A DNA stretch of 64,000 nucleotides from Olivibacter domesticus (GTDB taxonomy: Bacteria > Bacteroidota > Bacteroidia > Sphingobacteriales > Sphingobacteriaceae), in assembly GCF_900109575.1 (NCBI RefSeq), contig NZ_FOAF01000002.1, positions 434,001 through 498,000 on the forward strand. The letters run 5' to 3'. Made by a program: the position numbers and the translations under genes. Below are positions 17,218 to 26,791 of this stretch, piece after piece. The notes under the pieces are model-generated. The model saw only the letters and a list, made by a program, of their open reading frames with translations, did not search any database and was not told where the DNA came from. Numbering within the stretch: position 1 is the stretch's first letter; each line of letters starts with the position of its first letter.

Positions 17218-20211
17218 TTAAAAATTAACATTGATACCTGCAACAATTAAACGCGTTAAGGGAGCTGATTCGCCACCACCACGTTCCGGATCATAGCCAT
17301 TGATTGTTTTGCTCCACATCGCTAAGTTCCTTCCCGAAACATACACTTTGAGTTTCGCCATCCCCCACTTCTCTGTAAGGGATGAGGGAAGCGTATAACC
17401 TAATGTCACATTTCGTAGCTTCACGAAAGATCCTTCGGTATAACCTAAGGTTGAAGTATAAAGCATGCTTGTTAAACTAAGATTTGCGTTGGGCCTTGGT
17501 CTTTCATTTGTTGGATTTTCGGGTGTCCAATAAGGAATATCAGCTGTACTATTACCATTTCCCTGTGGGTCGTACCTTGTTAAGTAATTAGCATTTATCA
17601 TTTGCCCTATTCTTGCAAAAATGTTGACGTTCAGGTCAAAATTTTTGTAAGAGAAATCATTGTTCCAGCCTAAACTCCATTTAGGCACTTGCGATCCTAC
17701 AACTACCCGGTCTCCATCTGCTGTAATGACACCATCACCATTCTGATCTTTCACTTTTATATCTCCCGGATGTTGACCAAATTGACTTGCCTGCTCTTCT
17801 TCTCCCAATTGCCAGATACCTAATTTTTCATAATCAAAGTAAGAGTTTACCGGATAACCTACTACCACATAGCGCGAATCTAAACTAATGATGTCTTGAT
17901 TATCAATCAGCTCCTTTATCTTTTCAATATTTTTCGTAAATGAAACCGTGCTATTCCATTTAAAATTATCTGTACTCACCGGCGTACCGTTTAGTGCCAC
18001 CTCTATTCCTTTATTCTCTGTCTTGCCAATATTTTGGGTTACAAAGGAATAACCCGACGTAGGGGGCAAAATTCTATCCAATAATAAATCGCTTGTGCTC
18101 GTGTGGTAAAGCTCCAACGTACCATTTAACCTTCCTTTAAATAATCCGAAATCTAAACCAATATTGGTATTAGCTGATTTTTCCCATCCCAATTGGGGGT
18201 TAGGTGAATTATTAGGAAATCCGTAGCCGGGAGCAGATGCGTCGCCATAAGCGAAAGGTATACGGGTCAGCGTACTTTGTGAGGAATACGCAACTACTGA
18301 AGAGTTTCCCGAAACGCCATAGCTGGCTCTTAATTTCAAGTCATTAAAAACCTGTTGTCCTTTCATAAAATCTTCATCAACTATTCGCCAGGCACCTGCC
18401 ACTGAAGGAAAGAAATCCCATTTATTCCCTACAGCTAGTTGACTGGCACCATCGGTTCTAGCAGTCAATGTTAACAGGTATTTCCCTTTGTACCCATAAT
18501 TTATCCTAGCAGCGTAAGAGAGCAGCTTCGTTTCGGTATACGCACTGGTGATCGCTAAATTTTGCGTATTCGATCCCAGGTTATAGAAGAAATTATTATC
18601 GAGTAATTGATTCTCTCCCTGTGCGGTCGCATTCTCCGCATCATTGTATAAGTATTCACTAATTCCTGTAATACCAAAATCGTGGTCCCCAAATGTTTTC
18701 TGATAATTCACAATAGCTTGCCAATTATACCCTAAACCATTGTTGGTAACATAAGTAGCACGAGAATTCGCACCATTTCTACGAATTGAATAAGATCCCT
18801 CGTACAGACCGTCGCGTAGATTGGATAAGTTTACGGCAAAATTACCACGGATACTTAAACCATCTAAAGGCTTAAACTCCGCAAAAACGGTAGGGAAAAC
18901 CCGCAACGTTTTAACATTATTTTTATAATTTCCCGGTTGCTCATCGGCCAAAGGATTAACAGAAGCTCCTTGATCTGGATAGATAATATAGTTACCATCA
19001 GCGTCGTAAGGGGTATTAAGCGGGTTGATCTTATTTGCCTGATTCAATGGATCTGCACGTTTGTTCTGATCATAATAGGTTAGTTGGGTCTGTGTTCCCA
19101 CTTTTAATGTATTAGTAACCTGGTAATCCAAGTTTAACCGAGCGGTGTACCGTCTTGCGTCATCCATTTTAAATAACCCTTGCTCATTGAAATAGTCAAG
19201 CGAGAAATAAGATTTCAATTTCTCCGTTCCGCCCGATATACTGAGCTGGTAGTCTTGCTGATGCCCGGAACCTAACATAAGAGTCGGATAATCTGTGTAA
19301 ACATTATTGGCAATAAAGTTTAGCTGATCATTATTAAAAATTTTTGGATCATCTGCAATACCATTCCATACTCCTGTAGTCCGATTTGCTTCTCTTCTTA
19401 AATCCACATATTCGTTTCCATTCATCACCCTGGGGTATCCAGCGGCTTTTTGCATGCCATAGTAAGCATTAAAAGACACTTTAGGTGTACCAGAAGCACC
19501 TCTTTTTGTTGTCACGATGATAACACCATTGGCACCCCTTGAACCGTAGATCGCCGTGGAGGAGGCATCCTTCAATACTTCCATACTTTCGATATCATTT
19601 GGATTAATATCCTGAATATTGGAGTATTGCATACCATCAACAATAAATAAGGGTCCATTTCCGGCAGTTATCGACCGATTTCCCCGAACGGTAATGCTCA
19701 CCCCTGAAGTTGCCGATCCACTCTGTCGAACAATATCCACACCAGGGGCCTTCCCTTGTACAGATTCCATCACATTGGTAGTAGGCAATTTGGTAAGCTC
19801 CTCTTTAGCAACCGACGTAACAGCACCTGTCAAATCTCTCTTTTTAACAGTTCCATAACCTATTACCACCACCTCATCTAAGTTGGTCGCATCTTCTTCC
19901 AATACCACATCCGCTATTCGTGCCTGTGTTCCCACAGTAACTTCTTTCGTTTTATAGCCTACATAGTTAAATACCAATACGGATCGATTGGATGATGGAA
20001 GCATTAAGCTGAATTCCCCATTTTCATTGGTACTGGTACCACTCTGGGTACCTTTAATTAATACACTTACCGCAATTAAAGGCTGCCCTTCCTTATCCAG
20101 CACTTTACCGGCAACCGTTTTGTTCTGCCCTTGAACCAAGCCTACACTTGCTCCTAATAGGTAAAAAAACAAAACAAAAATTCTCATGATCTTTTTAGGT
20201 ATCCATTTCAT
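17218..20211 (-). CDS. susC: SusC-like TonB-dependent outer-membrane transporter (pair 2)
   Basis: The 997-residue protein has a signal peptide (KIMRIFVLFFYLLGASVGL, cleavage near VQG), a carboxypeptidase-like regulatory domain (about 32-110), a plug with LDEVVVIGYGTVKKRDLTGA and SSTAIYGSRGANGVIIVTTK, and a barrel ending LIVAGINVNF. It forms the import channel with SusD2. Its start faces the divergent CE8 gene across a 208-base control region that carries both operator types of the window, which makes this the main promoter of the pectin locus. Confidence 0.96.
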   Translation of the reverse strand: MKWIPKKIMRIFVLFFYLLGASVGLVQGQNKTVAGKVLDKEGQPLIAVSVLIKGTQSGTSTNENGEFSLMLPSSNRSVLVFNYVGYKTKEVTVGTQARIADVVLEEDATNLDEVVVIGYGTVKKRDLTGAVTSVAKEELTKLPTTNVMESVQGKAPGVDIVRQSGSATSGVSITVRGNRSITAGNGPLFIVDGMQYSNIQDINPNDIESMEVLKDASSTAIYGSRGANGVIIVTTKRGASGTPKVSFNAYYGMQKAAGYPRVMNGNEYVDLRREANRTTGVWNGIADDPKIFNNDQLNFIANNVYTDYPTLMLGSGHQQDYQLSISGGTEKLKSYFSLDYFNEQGLFKMDDARRYTARLNLDYQVTNTLKVGTQTQLTYYDQNKRADPLNQANKINPLNTPYDADGNYIIYPDQGASVNPLADEQPGNYKNNVKTLRVFPTVFAEFKPLDGLSIRGNFAVNLSNLRDGLYEGSYSIRRNGANSRATYVTNNGLGYNWQAIVNYQKTFGDHDFGITGISEYLYNDAENATAQGENQLLDNNFFYNLGSNTQNLAITSAYTETKLLSYAARINYGYKGKYLLTLTARTDGASQLAVGNKWDFFPSVAGAWRIVDEDFMKGQQVFNDLKLRASYGVSGNSSVVAYSSQSTLTRIPFAYGDASAPGYGFPNNSPNPQLGWEKSANTNIGLDFGLFKGRLNGTLELYHTSTSDLLLDRILPPTSGYSFVTQNIGKTENKGIEVALNGTPVSTDNFKWNSTVSFTKNIEKIKELIDNQDIISLDSRYVVVGYPVNSYFDYEKLGIWQLGEEEQASQFGQHPGDIKVKDQNGDGVITADGDRVVVGSQVPKWSLGWNNDFSYKNFDLNVNIFARIGQMINANYLTRYDPQGNGNSTADIPYWTPENPTNERPRPNANLSLTSMLYTSTLGYTEGSFVKLRNVTLGYTLPSSLTEKWGMAKLKVYVSGRNLAMWSKTINGYDPERGGGESAPLTRLIVAGINVNF

Positions 20212-20296
20212 AATATTGATTAGCTAACAAATTTAATTTGGCTTATTTAGTATTGCTTGGCATCTGACTCAGCAATAATAAAATTATCCTTTTGTT

Positions 20297-20313
20297 TTTC
20301 CAACGTTGGCATA
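20297..20313 (-). promoter_or_regulatory. second shared palindromic site, upstream of susC2
   Basis: TTTCCAACGTTGGCATA, with the perfect core CCAACGTTGG (20300-20309), lies about 86 bases from the susC2 ATG. The same 17 bases occur at 26864-26880 at a similar distance from the GH95 start and in the same orientation. It differs from the ACGCAATCG operator 10 bases away, suggesting a second regulator acts here. Confidence 0.6.
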
Positions 20314-20322
20314 AATTTAAAT

Positions 20323-20354
20323 CTACGCAATCGTTATCGGTAACGATTGCGTAG
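20323..20354. promoter_or_regulatory. pectin-regulon operator O3 in the susC2/CE8 divergent promoter
   Basis: A 32-base palindrome (arms CTACGCAATCGTTA and TAACGATTGCGTAG around TCGG, so symmetric apart from the centre) sits between the divergent susC2 and pectin methylesterase genes. It matches O1 and O4 closely, and the size and CG centre fit a LacI-family dimer site. Placed here, one site could control both arms of the locus. Confidence 0.85.
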
Positions 20355-20419
20355 AAATTGTTTAGCGCTATTTCACCAATTCTATAAAATTCTAGTTAAT
20401 CTTGCTTTAAAACCAAATT

Positions 20420-21463
20420 ATGTTGCTAACCGATATGCCTTTCAATCACTATTTCAAACTAAAAAAAATACTTTATATAGGCCTTTTGTCACTTCTTATG
20501 TTGGTGAATAAATTTGCTTTGGGGCAAACAACTGTATATCCTCATAAATTTATTGTAAGCCAAGATGGTAAGGGAGATTTTAAAACAATTCAGGAGGCCA
20601 TTAACACGGTGCGTGACTTATCTCAACAGCAGGTATCTATACATATTAAAAAAGGTATATATCATGAGAAAATAGTCGTTCCCACCTGGAAAACAAATAT
20701 TTCTCTTATTGGTGAAGGCGCTGATGAAACCATCATTACGAATGCAGACTATTCTGGAAAACCATACATCGATACAGTAGATGCCTACGGCAAAAGCAAT
20801 TTCACTACCTATAACTCCTATACGGTTTTAATACAAGGCAATGACTTTACCGCCGAGGGCATAACCATTCAAAATACCGCGGGCCGCGTAGGTCAGGCGG
20901 TAGCATTACATGTCGAAGCAGATCGCGTCATCATTAAAGACTGCAAGTTATTGGGTAACCAAGACACCCTTTATACCGCTACAGAAAATAGCAGACAATA
21001 TTATCAGCATTGTTATATAGTGGGAACGACGGATTTTATATTTGGACAAGCTACTGCTGTTTTTCAAGATTGCACCATTAAAAGCCTATCCAACTCTTAC
21101 ATTACAGCGGCGTCTACTACTCCTAGACAAGCCTATGGTTTTGTTTTTATAAATTGTAAGCTCATTGCGCATGTAGATGCAAAGAAAGTATACTTAGGAA
21201 GACCTTGGCGGCCGCATGCAAAGACAGTCTTTATCAAGTGCATGATGGACAAACATATTGTTCCGCAAGGATGGGACAATTGGCGAAATCCAACGAATGA
21301 GCAAACAGCCTATTATGCCGAATACGAAAGCACTGGCCCGGGTTCAGATTCGTCACAGCGGGCAAATTGGAGCAAGCAACTTTCTCAAGAACAATTAAAA
21401 TTATATACACTTGATGAAATATTCAACAATAATGGTTCTTGGAACCCTACAATAAACCATTAA
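20420..21463 (+). CDS. CE8 pectin methylesterase
   Basis: The 347-residue secreted parallel beta-helix protein begins with a signal anchor region (LKKILYIGLLSLLMLVNKF, cleavage near ALGQ). CE8 marks: HKFIVSQDGKGDFKTIQEAI at the start of the helix, GNQDTLYT (first catalytic aspartate with its glutamine), GTTDFIFGQATAVFQDC (second aspartate) and LGRPWRPHAKTVFI (arginine/tryptophan site). It removes methyl esters from homogalacturonan so that PL10 and GH28 can act. It is the first gene of the rightward operon, 3 bases before GH43. The ATG at 20420 is used; an internal ATG at 20435 is also possible. Confidence 0.95.
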   Translation: MLLTDMPFNHYFKLKKILYIGLLSLLMLVNKFALGQTTVYPHKFIVSQDGKGDFKTIQEAINTVRDLSQQQVSIHIKKGIYHEKIVVPTWKTNISLIGEGADETIITNADYSGKPYIDTVDAYGKSNFTTYNSYTVLIQGNDFTAEGITIQNTAGRVGQAVALHVEADRVIIKDCKLLGNQDTLYTATENSRQYYQHCYIVGTTDFIFGQATAVFQDCTIKSLSNSYITAASTTPRQAYGFVFINCKLIAHVDAKKVYLGRPWRPHAKTVFIKCMMDKHIVPQGWDNWRNPTNEQTAYYAEYESTGPGSDSSQRANWSKQLSQEQLKLYTLDEIFNNNGSWNPTINH

Positions 21464-21466
21464 AAT

Positions 21467-23116
21467 ATGAACATGCAAAAACATTTATTATGCTCATTTC
21501 TACTCACCAGTAGTCTTATAAACCAACTAAACGCACAATTCCAGCAGGAAAAACCCTATGTTTCAAACGTTTGGGTAGCCGACCAAGGAGATGGAACTTA
21601 TAAAAACCCTGTTCTGGATGCCGATTATTCTGATCCAGATGTTATTCGGGTAGGCGACGATTTTTACATGACGGCGTCCAGTTTTGATGCCATCCCCGGT
21701 TTACCCATCCTGCATTCAAAGGACTTAGTTAATTGGCAAATTATTGGCCATGCACTGAGAAAACAGCCACCATTTGAACATTTTTCAAAAACCCAACATG
21801 GAAATGGCGTATGGGCACCTTCCATCCGTTATCATAAGGGTGAGTTTTATATTTATTATGGCGATCCAGACTTCGGAATCTATATGATAAAAACGAAGGA
21901 TCCGGCAGGGATATGGGATGATCCGATACTCGTTGAAGCCGGGAAAGGAATGATTGATGTATGCCCCTTGTGGGATGAAGATGGAAAGGCCTATATTACC
22001 TATGCCTATGCAGGAAGCAGGGCGGGTATTAAAAGCATTATAGCAATCAAAAAATTGAGTGCGGATGGTACAAAAACCTTGGATGAAGGTACCATTGTTT
22101 ATGACGGACATGCCTTAGACCCAACGATCGAAGGGCCTAAGTTTTACAAAAGAAATGGTTACTATTATATGATGGCCCCTGCGGGTGGTGTAGCTACTGG
22201 ATGGCAACTTGTATTGCGTTCCAAAAATATCTATGGGCCCTATGAAAGGCATGTTGCGATGGAACAGGGTAAAAGTTCAATTAACGGCCCGCACCAAGGG
22301 GGCTGGATCGATACACAGACGGGTGAAGATTGGTTTATGCATTTCCAAGATAAAGATGCCTACGGACGCGTTGTACACCTACAGCCCATGAAGTGGGTAA
22401 ACGATTGGCCCGTTATAGGTAAGGATGTAGCAGGAAAAGGCACGGGAGAACCTGTTTTAACACATAAAAAGCCGAATGTAGGCAAAACCTATCCAATCCA
22501 AACACCTGTTGAAAGTGATGAATTCAATGATCTAACACTTGGCAAACAATGGCAATGGCAGGCCAATCCAAAAGCCACCTGGGCGTTCCGTTATCCTGAA
22601 AAAGGTGTACTACGCTTATATACGCAACAGGTTCCTGATAGTGCTCGCAATCTATGGGACGTCCCTAATATCTTATTACAGAAGTTTCCAACAGAAGAGT
22701 TTGTGGCCACGACAAAAGTAACTTTTACGCCAAATGAAAAGATTCAAGATGAAAAAACAGGATTGATTATAATGGGTCAAAGTTATGCTCATCTGAGCTT
22801 TAAAAGTCAGAAAGATGGCATTTATTTGGTCTATGGAGAAGCAATCGATGCGCACAAAGGGGCAAAGGAAACCGAGGTGGTAATAACCAAATTAAATAAT
22901 AATACGCTATACCTCCGAGTAACTGTTAGTTCAGGAGCGCAATGCCAATTTAGCTATAGTGAAAATGGCAAAGAATTTAAGCGTGTCGATGCCGTATTTA
23001 AAGCAACACCGGGGCAATGGATTGGCGCTAAAGTTGGAATATTTAGTATACGTTCGACAAAAATTAACGATTCGGGCTGGGGGGACTACGATTGGTTTAG
23101 CGTAGCTAAGAAATAG
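21467..23116 (+). CDS. GH43 glycosidase with C-terminal beta-sandwich domain
   Basis: The 549-residue protein has a signal peptide (QKHLLCSFLLTSSLINQLNA) and a five-bladed propeller (about 45-320). The three GH43 acidic residues are visible in DADYSDPDVIRVGDDFYM (base), GMIDVCPLWDEDGKAYI (modulator) and PTIEGPKFYKRNGYYYM (acid). Residues about 345-549 form a lectin-like beta-sandwich of the kind found in beta-xylosidase-type GH43 enzymes. These act on arabinose, xylose or galactose side chains; the position between CE8 and PL10 suggests pectin side chains. The exact linkage is not predictable here. It is 3 bases from CE8 and 40 bases from PL10, hence one operon. Confidence 0.9.
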   Translation: MNMQKHLLCSFLLTSSLINQLNAQFQQEKPYVSNVWVADQGDGTYKNPVLDADYSDPDVIRVGDDFYMTASSFDAIPGLPILHSKDLVNWQIIGHALRKQPPFEHFSKTQHGNGVWAPSIRYHKGEFYIYYGDPDFGIYMIKTKDPAGIWDDPILVEAGKGMIDVCPLWDEDGKAYITYAYAGSRAGIKSIIAIKKLSADGTKTLDEGTIVYDGHALDPTIEGPKFYKRNGYYYMMAPAGGVATGWQLVLRSKNIYGPYERHVAMEQGKSSINGPHQGGWIDTQTGEDWFMHFQDKDAYGRVVHLQPMKWVNDWPVIGKDVAGKGTGEPVLTHKKPNVGKTYPIQTPVESDEFNDLTLGKQWQWQANPKATWAFRYPEKGVLRLYTQQVPDSARNLWDVPNILLQKFPTEEFVATTKVTFTPNEKIQDEKTGLIIMGQSYAHLSFKSQKDGIYLVYGEAIDAHKGAKETEVVITKLNNNTLYLRVTVSSGAQCQFSYSENGKEFKRVDAVFKATPGQWIGAKVGIFSIRSTKINDSGWGDYDWFSVAKK

Positions 23117-23156
23117 AAGCTCTTTGAAAACCTGATGCGTAATTAATTAAACGAAC

Positions 23157-24188
23157 ATGAAAAGATTTATTTATCTGTATATTGTTTTAGCACTTTTTTA
23201 TTCAGCGGAGTTGGTAGGACAAGAAACGCGGAACAAAGATGCTGTGGCAGAGAACATGCTGCTCCTACAGCGTAATTACGGAGGATGGTCGAAGTTTTTC
23301 AATAAAAAGAAGGTCGATTATTACAGGGCTTATAATTTAGCAGAAAGAAAGCTAGCAGAAGAGCAGAAGGGACTTGAAGATGCTACGATTGATAATAACG
23401 CCACAAGTAGCGAAATACGCTATCTAATAAAGGCATTCCATGAAACCAAAAATCAGCGGTATCTGACCGGTGCCAAGAATGGCGTTGATTACCTCCTTGA
23501 TGCGCAATATGCAAATGGAGGTTGGCCACAATATTATCCCGACACCCATCTTTATCGATCGCAGATAACTTACAATGATCGAGCAATGATTAATGTTCTA
23601 TTGATCATGCAGGATATTGTTAAAAGTCGGAATGGTTTTGATGTGCTAGCACCTTCCTATGTTGAGAAAGCAAAAAAAGTGCTTGAAAGAGGCCTTGAAT
23701 GTATCATACATACACAGGTAATCCTTGCTGGTAAAAAAACGATTTGGGCTGCACAGTATGATAAAGACAATCTTCAACCTGCGAAAGCAAGAGCTTACGA
23801 ATTACCATCTTTGGCGACAGCCGAATCTAGTGATATTTTACTTTTCTTGATGGAACAACCTGAGTCGGCAACTATTCAAGAGGCTGTTGAAGCAGGTGTT
23901 CAATGGTTTTCTGATCACAAATTAAAAGATAAAGAGGCCATTATTATAGACGATCCAAGGCAATCTAGCGGAAAAGACCGTGTCTTGATTGACAAACTAG
24001 GCACCGATAGTTGGGCACGTTTCTATGATCTAAATGAACAAGAGCCTTTATTTGTAGGACGAGACGGAAAACCTCATAAAACACTTTTTTCAATAGAAAA
24101 TGAACGTCGGATAGGTTATGCGTGGTATGGAAATTGGGGCAATAAAGTAGATAAAGCATATAAAAAATGGAAGTTGAATACGTTTTAA
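23157..24188 (+). CDS. pelA: PL10 pectate lyase
   Basis: The 343-residue protein carries the PL10 hallmarks in order: LLLQRNYGGWSKFF, the repeated (alpha/alpha) motif YANGGWPQYYPDT, SQITYNDRAMINVLLIMQDI (catalytic-site region), TIWAAQYDKDNLQPAKARAYE, and SWARFYDLNEQEPLFVGRDG followed by RRIGYAWYGNWG. PL10 enzymes cleave de-esterified homogalacturonan by calcium-assisted beta-elimination. A signal peptide (FIYLYIVLALFYSAELVGQ) predicts export. It is the last gene of the rightward operon, and its unsaturated products fit the GH105 enzyme in the leftward arm. Two consecutive stops (TAATAA) end it. Confidence 0.94.
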   Translation: MKRFIYLYIVLALFYSAELVGQETRNKDAVAENMLLLQRNYGGWSKFFNKKKVDYYRAYNLAERKLAEEQKGLEDATIDNNATSSEIRYLIKAFHETKNQRYLTGAKNGVDYLLDAQYANGGWPQYYPDTHLYRSQITYNDRAMINVLLIMQDIVKSRNGFDVLAPSYVEKAKKVLERGLECIIHTQVILAGKKTIWAAQYDKDNLQPAKARAYELPSLATAESSDILLFLMEQPESATIQEAVEAGVQWFSDHKLKDKEAIIIDDPRQSSGKDRVLIDKLGTDSWARFYDLNEQEPLFVGRDGKPHKTLFSIENERRIGYAWYGNWGNKVDKAYKKWKLNTF

Positions 24189-24316
24189 TAAGCACCGCCA
24201 ACTACTTTTTCCGAGGCGATATTTTTAGTAGAAAAGGCTTTTGCAGGTAGCCAATATGGTCTTGAGCGTTGGAAAAACGGCCTTGGAGGATATATAAACC
24301 GGCTTTCATTCCGATC

Positions 24317-26791
24317 TTACCTCAAGATGTCATAAGTCTTTCCTTTTTTGGTGGATAAATCATATTCTTCAAATTCTATGGGATTTGACGTTGATTGATT
24401 TACGCGACTAATCGGTTCTTTAATTTCTAATACTTTATATAATGGATTGGGATTTATGCCCACAGCCTGCTTCAATGAAAGTTGATCGTTCAACCTATTA
24501 TCTGCAACCCTGATCCTACAATTGCCACCAATACTAGCATGCACAACAAGCTTCTGTAATTTACCATCCTTCCATGCGATATCCACAATAAATCCACCAC
24601 GCGCTTTCAGTCCTTTTACCTCACCGGTATGCCATTGATCAGGCAAGGCCGGTAAAATGTGCAAGCTGCCATCGTGCGACTGGACGAGCATTTCGGCAAT
24701 TCCGGCCGTACAACCAAAATTCCCATCTATTTGAAAAGGAGGATGCGCATCTAAAAGATTAGCATAAGTACCACCAGCCTGTCCTGTCGTGTCATTTCCG
24801 GCTGGACTCAACTGATCGGCTATTAATTTATAGGCACGATTGCCATCTAATAATCGTGCCCACCAATTCACTTTCCAACCCATAGACCATCCCGTTGACT
24901 TATCACCTCGAAAAACGAGCGATTTCTTAGCGGCTTCAAAAAGAGCAGGATGTCGATTAGGCGATATTTGCGCCGAGGGGTATAAACCATACAAATGTGA
25001 TATATGCCGATGATGATCCTCCGCTCGATCCCGGTCTTCCATCCACTCCTGTAGCTGTCCAAGTTTGCCGACTTGCATGGGAGGCAAGCGTTTACGCTTG
25101 TTAACCACCGTATCTACAAAAGTTTCATCTTCTTGTAAGGTTCGTGCAGCTTCAATAAAATTCGAAAGAACATCAAAAACCAACTGATTATCCATGGTCG
25201 TACCAGCCGTAATGCCAACACCCGATTGATATGAATTCTCAGGCGACATAGAGGGCGCCACTACTAACCATTTATGTGTTGGTTCTTCCTGTAATACATC
25301 CACGTAAAATTGAGTTATTCCTTTTAATATCGGATAATATTTAGCTAAGAAAGCTTTATCCCCATTAAACAAATAGTGCTGCCAAATATGTTGTGAAAGC
25401 CATGCCCCACCCATTGGCCACATGCCGTAAAAACCACCATCGATAATACCGGTAACGCGCCAAAGGTCTGTATTGTGATGCATGTTCCAACCGCGCGCGC
25501 GGTAATAGTTCCACGCGCTTTCTTTTCCCGTTACTGATAAGTCTTTTAACATCGCAAACAGAGGCTCATGCATCTCGCTTAAATTAGTTACTTCTGCGGG
25601 CCAATAATTCATTTCGGTATTAATATTAACAGTATACTTACTGCTCCACGGTGGCGATAATTTATCATTCCAAATTCCTTGCAGATTCGCTGGCTGACTT
25701 CCCGGTCTGGAAGAAGAAATAAGCAAATACCTACCAAATTGAAAATATAGCGCCACTAGTTGCGGATCATCACCCAAGTGGAAGTCGGCTACGCGCTGGT
25801 CGGTGGGTTTATTAATAGCCGATGTTTGGCCAAGATCCAAAGATACGCGATCAAAATAACCTTTATAATCCTCCACGTGCTTTGTCTTGATAGCTTTGTA
25901 TTTTTTTCTCAAAGCTGCATCAAGGTAATCATCCGCTCGACGACGGGCGTCTCCGCTCAAATCATGATAATTATTAAAATTTGTTCCGATGGATATATAC
26001 AACACTAATTCATCTGCTTGATCTACTTTCAACATTTCGCCATCGGCCTGGAGCGTTCCACCCTTTATTTTAGGCTCTACTGCAATCGAGAATTTAACTT
26101 GACCTTTTTTATTCTGCTTATCGCCAGAAGTGCCGTCCACATAGATTCGATTACCAATAATATGTTGCTGATGTACAAGATGTGGCGTATTTAATTTTAA
26201 ATTACAACTTATACTTTTCGCTTTATCTGCCGTTAATCGCACGGCAATTACTTGATCAGATGCTGTAGCCAAATATTCCCTTGTATAAGTTACCTCTCCC
26301 ACTTGATAAGTAAGTGTCGACAAAGCATTCGCAATATCCAGTTCACGACGATAATTGTCGGCTTTTCCTTCGTGTAAAAAATCAATCCATAAATCACCCG
26401 CAGGTTGGTATGACATACCGTAATTATTATTAGCCTCCGGCGCTCTGGGCATTTCTTTATTCGAAAGATCTTGTGCTTCTTGATATTTACCTTCAAAAAG
26501 TAAACGACGGATTTCTTGCATTGTCGGATATAAATCTTTACTGCTGTTATTGCCCGGTCCACCCGTCCAAATAGTTTCTTCATTTAGCTGCAAATGGTCT
26601 CGCTCCACACCACCAAATAACATGGCGCCTAATCGCCCGTTACCGATTGGTAAGGCCTCGTTCCAGTTGGCTGCCGATTTAGCGTACCAGAGCGTATATA
26701 AATTCGGCTCCGCAGCGTAAACCGAAGAGATGACGGAAAACAATAAAGTTAAGACAAAGACACATTTTTTTACGGATGTTATTTGTATCAT
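24317..26791 (-). CDS. GH95 alpha-L-fucosidase / alpha-L-galactosidase (pectin locus copy)
   Basis: The 824-residue GH95 protein has a signal peptide (VFVLTLLFSVISSVYAAE). The N-terminal beta domain includes LPIGNGRLGAMLFGGVERD and LNEETIWTGGPG. The catalytic (alpha/alpha)6 barrel has VNINTEMNYWPAEVTNLSE (the paired asparagines of the family) and DAHPPFQIDGNFGCTAG (aspartate). GH95 releases alpha-1,2-linked L-fucose or L-galactose. In a pectin locus either is possible, since rhamnogalacturonan II carries both sugars. The gene converges with PL10 and is 390 bases downstream of the second CE8, with its own CCAACGTTGG site 76 bases upstream. Confidence 0.93.
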   Translation of the reverse strand: MIQITSVKKCVFVLTLLFSVISSVYAAEPNLYTLWYAKSAANWNEALPIGNGRLGAMLFGGVERDHLQLNEETIWTGGPGNNSSKDLYPTMQEIRRLLFEGKYQEAQDLSNKEMPRAPEANNNYGMSYQPAGDLWIDFLHEGKADNYRRELDIANALSTLTYQVGEVTYTREYLATASDQVIAVRLTADKAKSISCNLKLNTPHLVHQQHIIGNRIYVDGTSGDKQNKKGQVKFSIAVEPKIKGGTLQADGEMLKVDQADELVLYISIGTNFNNYHDLSGDARRRADDYLDAALRKKYKAIKTKHVEDYKGYFDRVSLDLGQTSAINKPTDQRVADFHLGDDPQLVALYFQFGRYLLISSSRPGSQPANLQGIWNDKLSPPWSSKYTVNINTEMNYWPAEVTNLSEMHEPLFAMLKDLSVTGKESAWNYYRARGWNMHHNTDLWRVTGIIDGGFYGMWPMGGAWLSQHIWQHYLFNGDKAFLAKYYPILKGITQFYVDVLQEEPTHKWLVVAPSMSPENSYQSGVGITAGTTMDNQLVFDVLSNFIEAARTLQEDETFVDTVVNKRKRLPPMQVGKLGQLQEWMEDRDRAEDHHRHISHLYGLYPSAQISPNRHPALFEAAKKSLVFRGDKSTGWSMGWKVNWWARLLDGNRAYKLIADQLSPAGNDTTGQAGGTYANLLDAHPPFQIDGNFGCTAGIAEMLVQSHDGSLHILPALPDQWHTGEVKGLKARGGFIVDIAWKDGKLQKLVVHASIGGNCRIRVADNRLNDQLSLKQAVGINPNPLYKVLEIKEPISRVNQSTSNPIEFEEYDLSTKKGKTYDILR

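Noticed and set aside
24189-24316. In-frame continuation after the PL10 stop (44 codons ending at the GH95 boundary)
   Set aside because: Two stops (TAATAA) separate it from PL10, PL10 already has its complete C-terminal motif, and the extra residues resemble nothing I know.
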